Positions 14,788 to 22,121 of a DNA stretch of 29,172 nt are shown piece by piece. The stretch spans positions 1 to 29,172 of the forward strand of contig VAWY01000016.1 in NCBI GenBank assembly GCA_005888335.1, given 5' to 3'. A program made the translations under genes and the position numbers. Numbering within the stretch: position 1 is the first letter of the stretch; each line of letters starts with the position of its first letter. This DNA is from Actinomycetota bacterium (GTDB lineage: Bacteria > Actinomycetota > Thermoleophilia > Solirubrobacterales > Solirubrobacteraceae). The notes below the pieces were generated by a model. That model ran no database searches. It was not told the DNA's origin and saw only the letters and a list, made by a program, of their open reading frames with translations.

Positions 14788-16233
14788 CTACACGCGCGCG
14801 AGCGGCAGCTCGTGCTCGAGCGCGAACTTCCCGGCGCCGTCGCCGTCGCCGCCCAGCGGGTACTCGCCCGAGAAGCAGGCGTCACAGTGCGTCTCGCGCG
14901 ACTGGCCGATGGCCTCGTAGACGCCGGCGAGCGAGAGGTAGTGCAGCGAGTCGCAGTCCAGCTCGGCGGCGACCTCCTCGACCGTGCGCCCGTGGGCGAC
15001 CATCTCCTCGCGCGTCGACATGTCGATGCCGTAGTGGCACGGGTGCTTGATCGGCGGCGCCGAGATGCGCATGTGGATCTCCGCCGCGCCGGCGTCGCGC
15101 AGCATGCGGACGATCTGGCGCGTCGTGTTGCCGCGCACGATCGAGTCGTCGACGACGACCAGCCGCTTGCCGCCGACGATCTCGGGAAGCGGGTTGAACT
15201 TCAGCCGCAGGCCGTGCTTGCGCAGCTCCTGGCCGGGCTGGATGAACGTCCGCGCGACGTAGCGGTTCTTGACGAAGCCGTCGTCCTGCGGCAGCCCGGA
15301 CGCCCGCGCCACGCCGCGCGCCGCCGCGTTGCCGGAGTCGGGCACCGCGATGACGAGGTCGGCGTCGACCGGCGCCTCGCGCCACAGGATCTCGCCCATC
15401 CGCCCGCGCGCGGCCTGCAGGACGTTGCCGCCCATCCGCGAGTCGGGCCGCGCGAAGTAGATGTACTCGAAGACGCAGAACGCCTCGCGCTCGCTCTCGA
15501 CGACCTGCCGCGTGGCGATCCCGCGCTCGCCCAGGCAGACCATCTCGCCGGGCGCCACGTCGCGCAGCAGCGTCGCGCCGATGATGTCGAGCGCGCACGA
15601 CTCGCTGGCGACGCAGTAGCGGTCACCGAGCCGGCCGAGCACGAGCGGCCGCAGCCCCGCCGGGTCGCGGAAGGCGATGACCTTCTCGCGCGTCAGCACG
15701 ACCGTCGAGAACGCGCCCTCCAGGCGGGGCAGGACGTCGGCGATCGCGTCCTCGACGCGATCGGCCGGGTGCGTGGCGATCAGCGCGGCGATGATCTCCG
15801 AGTCCGAGGTCGACGAGAACGCGACGCCGCGGTCGCGCAGCTCGGCGTGAAGCTCGACGGCGTTGACGAGGTTCCCGTTGTGGGCCAGCGCGATCTCGTG
15901 GCGGTCGGCGCGCCAGACCGGCTGGGTGTTCTCCCAGGCGTTGGAGCCGGTCGTCGAGTAGCGCACGTGGCCGATCGCCATGTCGCCGACGAGCGCGCGC
16001 AGCGACTGCTCGTTGAAGACCTGGTTGACCAGCCCGAGGTCGCGCTGGGTGAGGATGTGGCCGCCCCGATCGGTCGCGGCGATGCCCGCGGACTCCTGGC
16101 CGCGGTGCTGGAGGGCGTAGAGGGCGAAGTAGGCGAGGCGGGAGACGTCGTGCTCGGGTCCGTAGACGCCGAAGACACCGCACTCGTCCCGGGGGCCGTC
16201 CCGCTCGTCCACGTCGGGGCGGTCGTTGGTCAC
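14788..16233 (-). CDS. purF: Amidophosphoribosyltransferase
   Basis: First committed step of purine synthesis: PRPP plus glutamine to phosphoribosylamine. 481 aa. A 17-residue propeptide precedes the Ntn nucleophile Cys18 (DECGVFGVYG). The glutaminase domain follows, with QHRGQESAGI, GHVRYSTTG and LAHNGNLVN, then a phosphoribosyltransferase domain with the PRPP loop VVVDDSIVRGNT (359-370). Cysteines 253, 399, 450 and 453 match the four ligands of the oxygen-sensitive 4Fe-4S cluster in the Bacillus-type enzyme, so this is the propeptide/Fe-S class. The GTG start has no Shine-Dalgarno site but a TAGCCT box ends 6 nt upstream, so it probably heads its own leaderless transcript, followed by the cupredoxin, recQ and purN genes. 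Confidence 0.97.
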   Translation of the reverse strand: MTNDRPDVDERDGPRDECGVFGVYGPEHDVSRLAYFALYALQHRGQESAGIAATDRGGHILTQRDLGLVNQVFNEQSLRALVGDMAIGHVRYSTTGSNAWENTQPVWRADRHEIALAHNGNLVNAVELHAELRDRGVAFSSTSDSEIIAALIATHPADRVEDAIADVLPRLEGAFSTVVLTREKVIAFRDPAGLRPLVLGRLGDRYCVASESCALDIIGATLLRDVAPGEMVCLGERGIATRQVVESEREAFCVFEYIYFARPDSRMGGNVLQAARGRMGEILWREAPVDADLVIAVPDSGNAAARGVARASGLPQDDGFVKNRYVARTFIQPGQELRKHGLRLKFNPLPEIVGGKRLVVVDDSIVRGNTTRQIVRMLRDAGAAEIHMRISAPPIKHPCHYGIDMSTREEMVAHGRTVEEVAAELDCDSLHYLSLAGVYEAIGQSRETHCDACFSGEYPLGGDGDGAGKFALEHELPLARV

Positions 16234-16239
16234 GTGGGG

Positions 16240-16245
16240 AGGCTA
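16240..16245 (-). promoter_or_regulatory. -10-like TANNNT box of purF (leaderless)
   Basis: TAGCCT on the minus strand, 6 nt before the GTG. It forms one arm of a 6-bp hairpin GGAGGC/GCCTCC (16238-16256), which could hinder or mark initiation. No -35 at the usual distance. Confidence 0.45.
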
Positions 16246-16266
16246 CCAACGCCTCCGGCGGCTGCT

Positions 16267-16286
16267 CTTGTCAGCGCGCTGTCAAG
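16267..16286. promoter_or_regulatory. Operator-like 20-nt palindrome between purF and the 44-aa gene
   Basis: CTTGTCAGCGCGCTGTCAAG is symmetric at 18 of 20 positions (only the two T at positions 5 and 16 break it). It overlaps the -35 element of the rightward promoter and lies about 35 nt upstream of the purF start, so one dimeric regulator could affect both genes. Confidence 0.45.
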
Positions 16287-16307
16287 CGCTGGACACCCGC
16301 GTCTAAA
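16279..16307 (+). promoter_or_regulatory. Promoter of the 44-aa membrane protein gene
   Basis: CTGTCA (16279-16284), a 17-nt spacer and TCTAAA (16302-16307); each box matches the consensus at 4 of 6 positions. A leader of about 45 nt with a strong ribosome-binding site AAAGGAGG (16346-16353) follows. Confidence 0.5.
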
Positions 16308-16360
16308 AGGGCCTGTCGGGGGTAGGTCTCGAGCGAAGCGACAAGAAAGGAGGCACGGAG

Positions 16361-16495
16361 GTGCTCCTGATCCTGGCGATCGTGCTGCTGGTCATCGCGA
16401 TCGCGGGTGGCGCAATCGTCCACCCGCTGTTGTTCGCGCTGGCCATCGTCGCACTGGTCCTGTTCTTCTCGGGCCGGCGCGGCGCGGTCTACTAG
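16361..16495 (+). CDS. 44-aa hydrophobic membrane protein
   Basis: A short gene between purF and purL with GTG start at 16361, a near-perfect AAAGGAGG ribosome-binding site 7 nt upstream and a promoter-like pair before it. The product opens MLLILAIVLLVIAIAGG, continues AIVHPLLFALAIVALVLFF and ends SGRRGAVY: two hydrophobic segments with a short G-G-AIVHP turn and a basic tail. I recognise this layout from very small actinobacterial membrane proteins of unknown function. Its TAG overlaps the convergent purL stop (shared CTAG). It is too small for many gene finders. Function unknown. Confidence 0.72.
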   Translation: MLLILAIVLLVIAIAGGAIVHPLLFALAIVALVLFFSGRRGAVY

Positions 16496-18663
16496 ACGAA
16501 CAGCCGGGCAAGCGCTCCGTGCGCCTCACGGAGGGCGCTTAACCGATGGGCGACCGACGCGCCGCCGGCTTCTATGGCGAGCGCGTCGCCGCCCACCTCG
16601 CCGATCACCGTGCCGAGCTCGGCGACCGCCTCGCGGGGCCCTGAGACCACGAACCCGCCGGGCGCCTCGCCGTAGAGCAGCGGCAACGGCTTGACGTCTC
16701 CCTCGATGCGCACGCGCGCGCCGATGTCGCCCGCCAGACAGCACTCGGCCAGCGCGACGGCCAGGCCGCCCTCGGCGACGTCGTGCGCGCTCGACAGCGC
16801 GCCCGCCCGCACCGCCTCGCGCACCGCGACGATCGCCTCGGCGACCGCCGGCACGTCGAGCTCGGGCAGTCCGCGCGGCAGCTCGCCGCCGCCCAGCTTG
16901 GCCAGCTCGCTGCCGTGCAGGTCGGGATTGAAGGGCCCGACGATGCCGATCGCGTCGCCCGCGCGCGCGAAGCCGAGCCGCCCCGCGCGCTCGGGATCGC
17001 CGACCTCGCCGACCATGCCGACCACGGGCGTCGGGTAGATCGGGCCCTCGGCGCCCTCGTTGTAGAGCGAGACGTTGCCGCCGACGACCGGCACGCCGAG
17101 CGCGCGGCAGCCGTCGGCCAGCCCGCGCACGGCCTCGCTGAGCTGCCAGGCGATGTGCGGCTTCTCCGGATTGCCGAAGTTCAGGCAGTTCGTCATCCCG
17201 AGCGGCTCCGCGCCGACGCAGGCCAGGTTGGCCGCGCACTCGAGCACGACCTCCACCGCCCCCTGGTAGGGGTCGCACGCCACGCGGCGCCCGTTGCCGT
17301 CGATCGCGACGGCGATCGCCTTGCCGTCGCCGAGGCGCAGCACCGCCGCGTCGGCCTCCTCGGGCCGGCGCACCGTGCGCGAGCCGACCAGCCAGTCGTA
17401 CTGCTCGAAGACCGGCCGGCGCGACGCGATGTTCGGCGAGCGCAGCAGCTCGACCAGCACCTCGGCCGGATCCTCGGTGTGCAGGACGAGCGGCGGGTGC
17501 GGGTAGAGCTGCTCGTGCGGCGGCTCGGGGGTGAGGTCGTAGACCGGGCACTCGTCGACGAGCGCGCCCACGGGGATGTCGCCGACGAGCCGCTCGCCGG
17601 CGAAGACGCGCATCCGCCCGGTGTCGGTGACCTCGCCGATCACCGTCCCACCCACCTCCCACTTCGCGCACAGCCCGAGCACCGCGTCGACGTTCTCGGG
17701 CGTGCAGACGCAGAGCATCCGCTCCTGCGACTCGGAGACCATGATCTCGAACGGCTCCATCCCGGCCTCGCGCAGCGGCACGCGCTCGACGTCGATGTCG
17801 ATGCCCACGCCGCCCTTCGATGCCATCTCCGAGCTCGAGCTCGTCAGCCCCGCCGCGCCGAGGTCCTGCAGCGAGACGAGCAGTCCGCGGTCGAGCAGCT
17901 CCAGCGAGCACTCGAGGAGCTTCTTCTCGGCGAACGGGTCGCCGATCTGCACGCTCGGCCGCTTGCCCTCGTCGCCCTCGCCGAGCTCGGCGCTGGCCAG
18001 CACCGACGCCCCGCCGATCCCGTCGCGGCCGGTCAGCGCGCCGAACAGGATCAGCCGGTTTCCCACCCCGGCCGCGGCGCTGCGGATGAGGCGCTCCCGC
18101 TCGATCAGCCCGACGCACATCGCGTTGACCAGGCAGTTGGTCTCGTAGGGCGCCTCGAAGTAGACCTCGCCGCCGACGGTCGCGACGCCGATCGAGTTGC
18201 CGTAGTGCCCGATGCCGGCCACGGCGTGGTCGAGCAGGTAGCGCGAGCGCTCCGAGGAGGGGTCGCCGAAGCGCAGCGAGTCCAGCACCGCGATGGGCCG
18301 CGCGCCGACCGCGAAGACGTCGCGCAGGATGCCGCCGACGCCGGTGGCGGCGCCCTGGAACGGCTCGACCGCGCTCGGGTGGTTGTGCGACTCGACCTTG
18401 AACGCGACCGCCAGCCCGTCGCCGACGTCGACCGCGCCCGCGTTCTCGCCCGGGCCGAGCACGACCCGCGGCCCCTCGGTCGGCAGCGTGCGCAGCAGCT
18501 TCTTGGAGTGCTTGTAGGCGCAGTGCTCGCTCCACATCAGCGAGAACATCGCCAGCTCGACCTCGTTGGGCGCGCGCCCGAGCTTGTCGCAGACGAGCCC
18601 GTACTCCTCCGCGGTCAGCCCGAGGGCGACCGCGTCCTCAAGCGTTGGCAGCAACGCGGGCAT
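16492..18663 (-). CDS. purL: FGAM synthase subunit PurL (small type)
   Basis: 723 aa, the length of the small PurL that works with PurS and PurQ rather than the 1300-aa fused form. Catalyses ATP-dependent conversion of FGAR to FGAM with ammonia from PurQ. Visible motifs: SEHCAYKHS (45-53, catalytic His47), KVESHNHPSAVEPFQGAATG, SLQDLGAAGLTSSSSEMA, CDPYQGAVEVVLECAANL and SSAHDVAEGGLAVALAE of the two AIRS-like halves. The ATG lies inside the end of purQ (26-nt overlap), so the two are translationally coupled. The gene ends in a four-base overlap with the convergent 44-aa gene. Confidence 0.97.
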   Translation of the reverse strand: MPALLPTLEDAVALGLTAEEYGLVCDKLGRAPNEVELAMFSLMWSEHCAYKHSKKLLRTLPTEGPRVVLGPGENAGAVDVGDGLAVAFKVESHNHPSAVEPFQGAATGVGGILRDVFAVGARPIAVLDSLRFGDPSSERSRYLLDHAVAGIGHYGNSIGVATVGGEVYFEAPYETNCLVNAMCVGLIERERLIRSAAAGVGNRLILFGALTGRDGIGGASVLASAELGEGDEGKRPSVQIGDPFAEKKLLECSLELLDRGLLVSLQDLGAAGLTSSSSEMASKGGVGIDIDVERVPLREAGMEPFEIMVSESQERMLCVCTPENVDAVLGLCAKWEVGGTVIGEVTDTGRMRVFAGERLVGDIPVGALVDECPVYDLTPEPPHEQLYPHPPLVLHTEDPAEVLVELLRSPNIASRRPVFEQYDWLVGSRTVRRPEEADAAVLRLGDGKAIAVAIDGNGRRVACDPYQGAVEVVLECAANLACVGAEPLGMTNCLNFGNPEKPHIAWQLSEAVRGLADGCRALGVPVVGGNVSLYNEGAEGPIYPTPVVGMVGEVGDPERAGRLGFARAGDAIGIVGPFNPDLHGSELAKLGGGELPRGLPELDVPAVAEAIVAVREAVRAGALSSAHDVAEGGLAVALAECCLAGDIGARVRIEGDVKPLPLLYGEAPGGFVVSGPREAVAELGTVIGEVGGDALAIEAGGASVAHRLSALREAHGALARLFV

Positions 18664-19294
18664 GCGCCATCGAGCGGAAGATCACCAGGCCGTCCTCCGA
18701 GCCCGTCAGCGGATCGACCGCGTGCTCGGGGTGGGGCATGAGCCCGAAGACGTTGCGCGCGTCGTTGCAGACGCCGGCGATGTGGCGCGCCGACCCGTTG
18801 TGGTCGGCGGTGTAGCGGAGCACGACGTTGTCCTCGATCGCGGCGACGTCGGGCGCGAAGTAGCGGCCCGTCGTGTGCTTGATCGGGATCGACAGCCGCT
18901 GCCCGGGGGCGGCCTCGCGCGTGAACGGCGTGTCTGCGGTGACGACCTCGAGCTCCACCTGGCGGCAGATGAACCGCAGCTCGACGTTGGGCAGCAGCGC
19001 GCCCGGCAGCAGGCCGGCTTCGCAGAGGACCTGGAACCCGTTGCAGATGCCGAGCACGACCCCGCCGTCGCGCGCGAACTCGATGACGCTCTCCATCACG
19101 GGCGCGAACCGCGCGATCGCGCCGCAGCGCAGGTAGTCCCCGTAGGAGAACCCGCCCGGGAGGACGATCGCGTCGGCGCCGTGCAGGTCGGGGTCGGCGT
19201 GCCAGAGCTCGACCGCCTCGCCCGCGCGCGCACACGCGAGCAGCGCGTCGTCGACGTCGCAGGAGCCGGGGAACCGGACGACGCCGAACCTCAT
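18638..19294 (-). CDS. purQ: FGAM synthase glutaminase subunit
   Basis: 218 aa from the ATG at 19292-19294 (GGAGG lies about 12 nt upstream, inside the end of purS); an ATG at 19321 would add nine residues and overlap purS. Class I glutamine amidotransferase: nucleophile Cys84 in GICNGFQVL, and His188 with Glu190 in MPHPEHAVDP. It opens MRFGVVRFPGSCD, as PurQ does. It supplies ammonia to PurL; the PurS-PurQ-PurL genes are contiguous and overlapping, matching a three-part complex. Confidence 0.96.
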   Translation of the reverse strand: MRFGVVRFPGSCDVDDALLACARAGEAVELWHADPDLHGADAIVLPGGFSYGDYLRCGAIARFAPVMESVIEFARDGGVVLGICNGFQVLCEAGLLPGALLPNVELRFICRQVELEVVTADTPFTREAAPGQRLSIPIKHTTGRYFAPDVAAIEDNVVLRYTADHNGSARHIAGVCNDARNVFGLMPHPEHAVDPLTGSEDGLVIFRSMAHARVAANA

Positions 19295-19304
19295 CAGCCG
19301 AGGG

Positions 19305-19562
19305 TCACCTCCGCGGGGCATCCGGCCCGAAACGCCTGGCCTCCGGCCGTTCGACTTGGAAGTCCTCGATGAGCGGGTTCGCCAACAGTCGCTCGCACAT
19401 CTCCTCGACGCGGCTCGGATCCTCGACGTCGAGCTCGATGAGCCGGCCGACGTGCACGTTCGAGACGCCGGAGAAGCCCAGGGCGGGCAGCGCGCGCTCG
19501 ACGGCCTGGCCCTGCGGGTCGAGGATGCCCTCCTTGGGGCGCACGAGCACGCGCACCCTCAC
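19305..19562 (-). CDS. purS: FGAM synthase subunit PurS
   Basis: 85 aa from the GTG at 19562, which overlaps the purC stop by 4 nt (GTGA). It opens MRVRVLVRPKEGILDPQGQAV and continues with ALGFSGVSNVHVGRLIELDV and EEMCERLLANPLIEDF, the compact alpha/beta fold of PurS. PurS bridges PurL and PurQ in the Gram-positive-type complex. A much longer frame upstream is an out-of-frame reading of purC and was rejected. Confidence 0.95.
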   Translation of the reverse strand: MRVRVLVRPKEGILDPQGQAVERALPALGFSGVSNVHVGRLIELDVEDPSRVEEMCERLLANPLIEDFQVERPEARRFGPDAPRR

Positions 19563-20437
19563 GGCGCGGTCCGGTCCAGCCAGGCGTCGAACGGCTCGCC
19601 GGCGATCCGCTCGTAGGCCTCGACGTAGCGCGCGCGGGTCCCCTCGACGACGTCGTCGGGGATCTCGGGCGCCGGCGGGCGCTTGTCCCAGCCGGTCGAC
19701 GACGCCCAGTCGCGCACGTACTGCTTGTCGAAGCTCGGCTGCGAGCGCCCGGGCGCGTAGCCGTCGGCGGGCCAGAACCGCGAGGAGTCCGGCGTGAGCA
19801 CCTCGTCGCCGACCGTCAGCGTCCCGGCGGCGTCGCGCCCGAACTCGAACTTGGTGTCGGCGAGGATGACGCCGCGCTCGGCCGCCCAGTCGGCGGCGAA
19901 CCGGTAGAGCGCGATCGACTTCGCGCGCGCCTCGTCCATGAGCTCGCGCGAGCCGACGAGCTCGGCCGCGCGGTCGAAGTCGATCGCCTCGTCGTGGCCT
20001 TCTTCGGCCTTGGTCGACGGCGTGAAGATCGGCGTCGGCAGGCGCTCGGACTCCTGCAGCCCCGGCGGCAGCTCGATGCCCGACACGCGGCCGGTGGCCT
20101 GGTAGTCCTTCCAGCCCGAGCCCGTGATGTAGCCGCGCACCACGCACTCGACCGGGAGCATCTCGAGCTTGCGCACGACGATCGCCCGCCCGCGCACGTC
20201 CTCCGGGACGGCCTCGGTGGCCGAGATGTAGTGGTTGGGCACGATCTGGCCGGTGCGCCCGAACCAGAAGACGCTCAGGCCGGTCAGGACCCGTCCCTTG
20301 TCGGGGATCGGCGTCGGGTGGACGACGTCGTAGGTCGAGATCCGGTCCGACGCGACCATGAGCAGGCGGTCGCCCAGGTCGTACATCTCCCGGACCTTCC
20401 CCGACGCGACGAGGGGGAGGTCGGTGACTGGCGGCAT
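19559..20437 (-). CDS. purC: SAICAR synthetase
   Basis: 292 aa from the ATG at 20437. Joins CAIR to aspartate with ATP. Motifs: SGKVREMYDLGD (nucleotide loop), VASDRISTYDVV, GQIVPNHYISA, VVRGYITGSGWKDYQ, ILADTKFEFGRD and DEVLTPDSSRFW. There is no Shine-Dalgarno site, but TAGCCT (20445-20450), whose TAG is the stop codon of the upstream nitroreductase gene, lies 7 nt before the ATG, so purC may have its own leaderless promoter. A TTG at 20461 is the alternative, longer start. Heads the purC-purS-purQ-purL run. Confidence 0.96.
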   Translation of the reverse strand: MPPVTDLPLVASGKVREMYDLGDRLLMVASDRISTYDVVHPTPIPDKGRVLTGLSVFWFGRTGQIVPNHYISATEAVPEDVRGRAIVVRKLEMLPVECVVRGYITGSGWKDYQATGRVSGIELPPGLQESERLPTPIFTPSTKAEEGHDEAIDFDRAAELVGSRELMDEARAKSIALYRFAADWAAERGVILADTKFEFGRDAAGTLTVGDEVLTPDSSRFWPADGYAPGRSQPSFDKQYVRDWASSTGWDKRPPAPEIPDDVVEGTRARYVEAYERIAGEPFDAWLDRTAP

Positions 20438-20444
20438 GCGCCGC

Positions 20445-20450
20445 AGGCTA
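20445..20450 (-). promoter_or_regulatory. -10-like box of purC fused to the upstream stop codon
   Basis: TAGCCT on the minus strand, 7 nt before the purC ATG. The first three bases are the stop codon of the deazaflavin nitroreductase gene. Same hexamer and nearly the same spacing as at purF. Confidence 0.45.
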
Positions 20451-20897
20451 TCGGGGCTCAAGGACGACGACGGGGATGACGCGGTGGGTGGTGGCCTGGC
20501 GCTGGTAGTCGTCGTAGGAGTCGTACATCTGCACCAGGCGCGGCCAGAGCGCCGAGCGCTCGTCCTCGGTCGCCTTCCGCGCGCGCACGCGCCGGCGCTC
20601 GCGCCCGAGCTCGACCTCGGTGTCGGGCGACGCCATCAGGTTGTGGTACCAGGCCGGGTGCTTGTCCGTGCCGCCCTTGGAGGCGACGATGACGAGGCGG
20701 TCGCCGTCCTCGAGGTACAGCACGGGCGAGACGCGCGCCTTGCCGGTGCGCCGGCCGACGTGGTGCACCAGCAGCACCGGCGCCTTCCCGATGTGGTTGC
20801 CGAGCCGCCCGCCGCTGGCCCGGTAGGCCGCGACGTTGACGCGCGACATGACGTTCATGAGCTTCCAGAACGGGGAGTTGGATGGGGGCGCCTTCAT
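20448..20897 (-). CDS. Deazaflavin (F420)-dependent nitroreductase family protein
   Basis: 149 aa. The Ddn-family signature is complete: RRTGKARVSPVLYL, DGDRLVIVASKGG, then KHPAWYHNL, and near the end YDDYQRQATTHRVIPVVVLEP. These split-barrel proteins bind F420 and reduce quinones or nitroaromatics; the biological substrate here is unknown. The ATG at 20895-20897 lies exactly 7 nt after a TAGAGT box, giving a leaderless start, and the stop is embedded in the purC -10 box. The longer open frame upstream belongs to the shadow of the divergent membrane gene. Confidence 0.88.
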   Translation of the reverse strand: MKAPPSNSPFWKLMNVMSRVNVAAYRASGGRLGNHIGKAPVLLVHHVGRRTGKARVSPVLYLEDGDRLVIVASKGGTDKHPAWYHNLMASPDTEVELGRERRRVRARKATEDERSALWPRLVQMYDSYDDYQRQATTHRVIPVVVLEPR

Positions 20898-20904
20898 GCG
20901 CGCG

Positions 20905-20914
20905 ACTCTATGGT
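20905..20914. promoter_or_regulatory. Overlapping divergent -10 boxes
   Basis: On the minus strand TAGAGT (20910-20905) ends 7 nt before the nitroreductase ATG. On the plus strand TATGGT (20909-20914) lies 13 nt before the ATG at 20928. The two boxes share two bases, so the promoters probably exclude each other. Confidence 0.4.
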
Positions 20915-20927
20915 TCCCGCGGCGCAG

Positions 20928-22121
20928 ATGCGGTGGGGGATCGACAGCGCGGCGCTCCGCGACACGTGGCGGACGCTCGTGGCGACGCGCGGCCTGGTCT
21001 GGGCGGTCGGCGTGCTCGCCGTCCTGCGTCTGGGCTTCGAGCCGACCGCGCAGGCGCCGGCCGACGTGCGCCCGTTCGGCTGGCTCGGGAGCCTGTTGAC
21101 CCTGCCGGCCACGCCCTGGGACGCCGGCCACTACGTCGCGATCGCCGACCGCGGCTACGACGAGCCGCTGCGCGCCGCGTTCTTCCCGCTGTACCCGCTG
21201 CTCGCGCGCGCGGCAGGCGCGCCGCTCGGCTCGCCGCTGCTCGGCGCGCTGCTCGTCGCGCTGGCCGCCTTCGCCGTCGCGCTGTACCTCCTGCACCGCC
21301 TCGTCGCGCTCGAGGCCGGCGAGCGCTATGCCGGGCCGGCCCTGCTCGCCGTCGCGCTCTTCCCCACGGCGTTCTTCTTCTCGGCGCTCTACACGGAGTC
21401 GCTGTTCCTCGCGCTCAGCGTCGGCGCGTTCTACGCGGCGCGGCGGCAGCGCTGGGCGATGGCGGCGCTCTGCGGCGCGCTGGCGGCGGCCACGCGCAAC
21501 ACCGGCGTGCTGCTGCTCGTCCCGCTCGCGCTGCTGCCCTGCGCGCGCCGCCGCGACCGACTCTGGCTCGCCGCGGTGCCCGCCGGGCTCGTCGCCTACC
21601 TCGCCTACTGGGCGCACCGCGGCGACGCCTGGGCGCCCTTCAACGCCCAGAAGACCTACTGGTTTCGCAGCTTCGAGCCGTTCGGCGGACTCGTCCACGG
21701 CGCCTGGGACGGCGCGGTCAGCCTGGCGCAGATCGCCGCCGGGCCGGCCCACCACGTCCTGGCCGTGCCGACGCCTCAGCAGGCCGGGCAGCTCGCCGCG
21801 CCGCTGACGCTCGCCACGGTGAACCTCACCGACCTCGCCTTCGTCGCCCTCGCGCTCGTCGCGCTCGCCGGCGTCGCCCGCCGCCTGCCGCGCGCCTACG
21901 CGGCGTACACGGCGGTCTCGCTCGCCGTGGCCGTCTCGGCGCCGACCGCCTACGAGCCGCTCATGTCGCTGCCGCGCTACGTCGCCGTGCTCTTCCCGCT
22001 GCAGGTGTGGCTCGCGATGTGGGCGGTCGACCGCGGCCGGCTGGCTCAGACGCTGACCGTGTCGGCCGCCGGCCTCGCGCTGCTCTCGGCCGAGTTCGCC
22101 ACCTGGCGCTGGGTCGCGTAG
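20928..22121 (+). CDS. PIG-V-like GT-C mannosyltransferase (membrane)
   Basis: 397 aa from the ATG at 20928; an in-frame ATG at 20910 overlaps the TATGGT box and is less likely. About eight to ten hydrophobic segments. The first extracytoplasmic loop has TPWDAGHYVAIADRGY (Asp65), followed by FFPLYPLLAR and FFFSALYTESLFLALSVGAF, the arrangement of PIG-V/GPI-mannosyltransferase-2-like proteins. GPI anchors are absent in bacteria, so the enzyme presumably mannosylates an envelope lipid or protein from a polyprenyl donor. It lies against the direction of the purine genes, and its last 76 nt overlap the end of purB on the other strand. Confidence 0.75.
   Translation: MRWGIDSAALRDTWRTLVATRGLVWAVGVLAVLRLGFEPTAQAPADVRPFGWLGSLLTLPATPWDAGHYVAIADRGYDEPLRAAFFPLYPLLARAAGAPLGSPLLGALLVALAAFAVALYLLHRLVALEAGERYAGPALLAVALFPTAFFFSALYTESLFLALSVGAFYAARRQRWAMAALCGALAAATRNTGVLLLVPLALLPCARRRDRLWLAAVPAGLVAYLAYWAHRGDAWAPFNAQKTYWFRSFEPFGGLVHGAWDGAVSLAQIAAGPAHHVLAVPTPQQAGQLAAPLTLATVNLTDLAFVALALVALAGVARRLPRAYAAYTAVSLAVAVSAPTAYEPLMSLPRYVAVLFPLQVWLAMWAVDRGRLAQTLTVSAAGLALLSAEFATWRWVA

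Noticed and set aside
16526..18535. 669-residue minus-strand frame within purL
   Set aside because: Out-of-frame reading of purL rich in Arg and Ala; purL itself is intact.
19563..20147. Long N-terminal extension of purS
   Set aside because: Out-of-frame reading of purC; the GTG at 19562 gives the normal PurS length and a 4-nt overlap.
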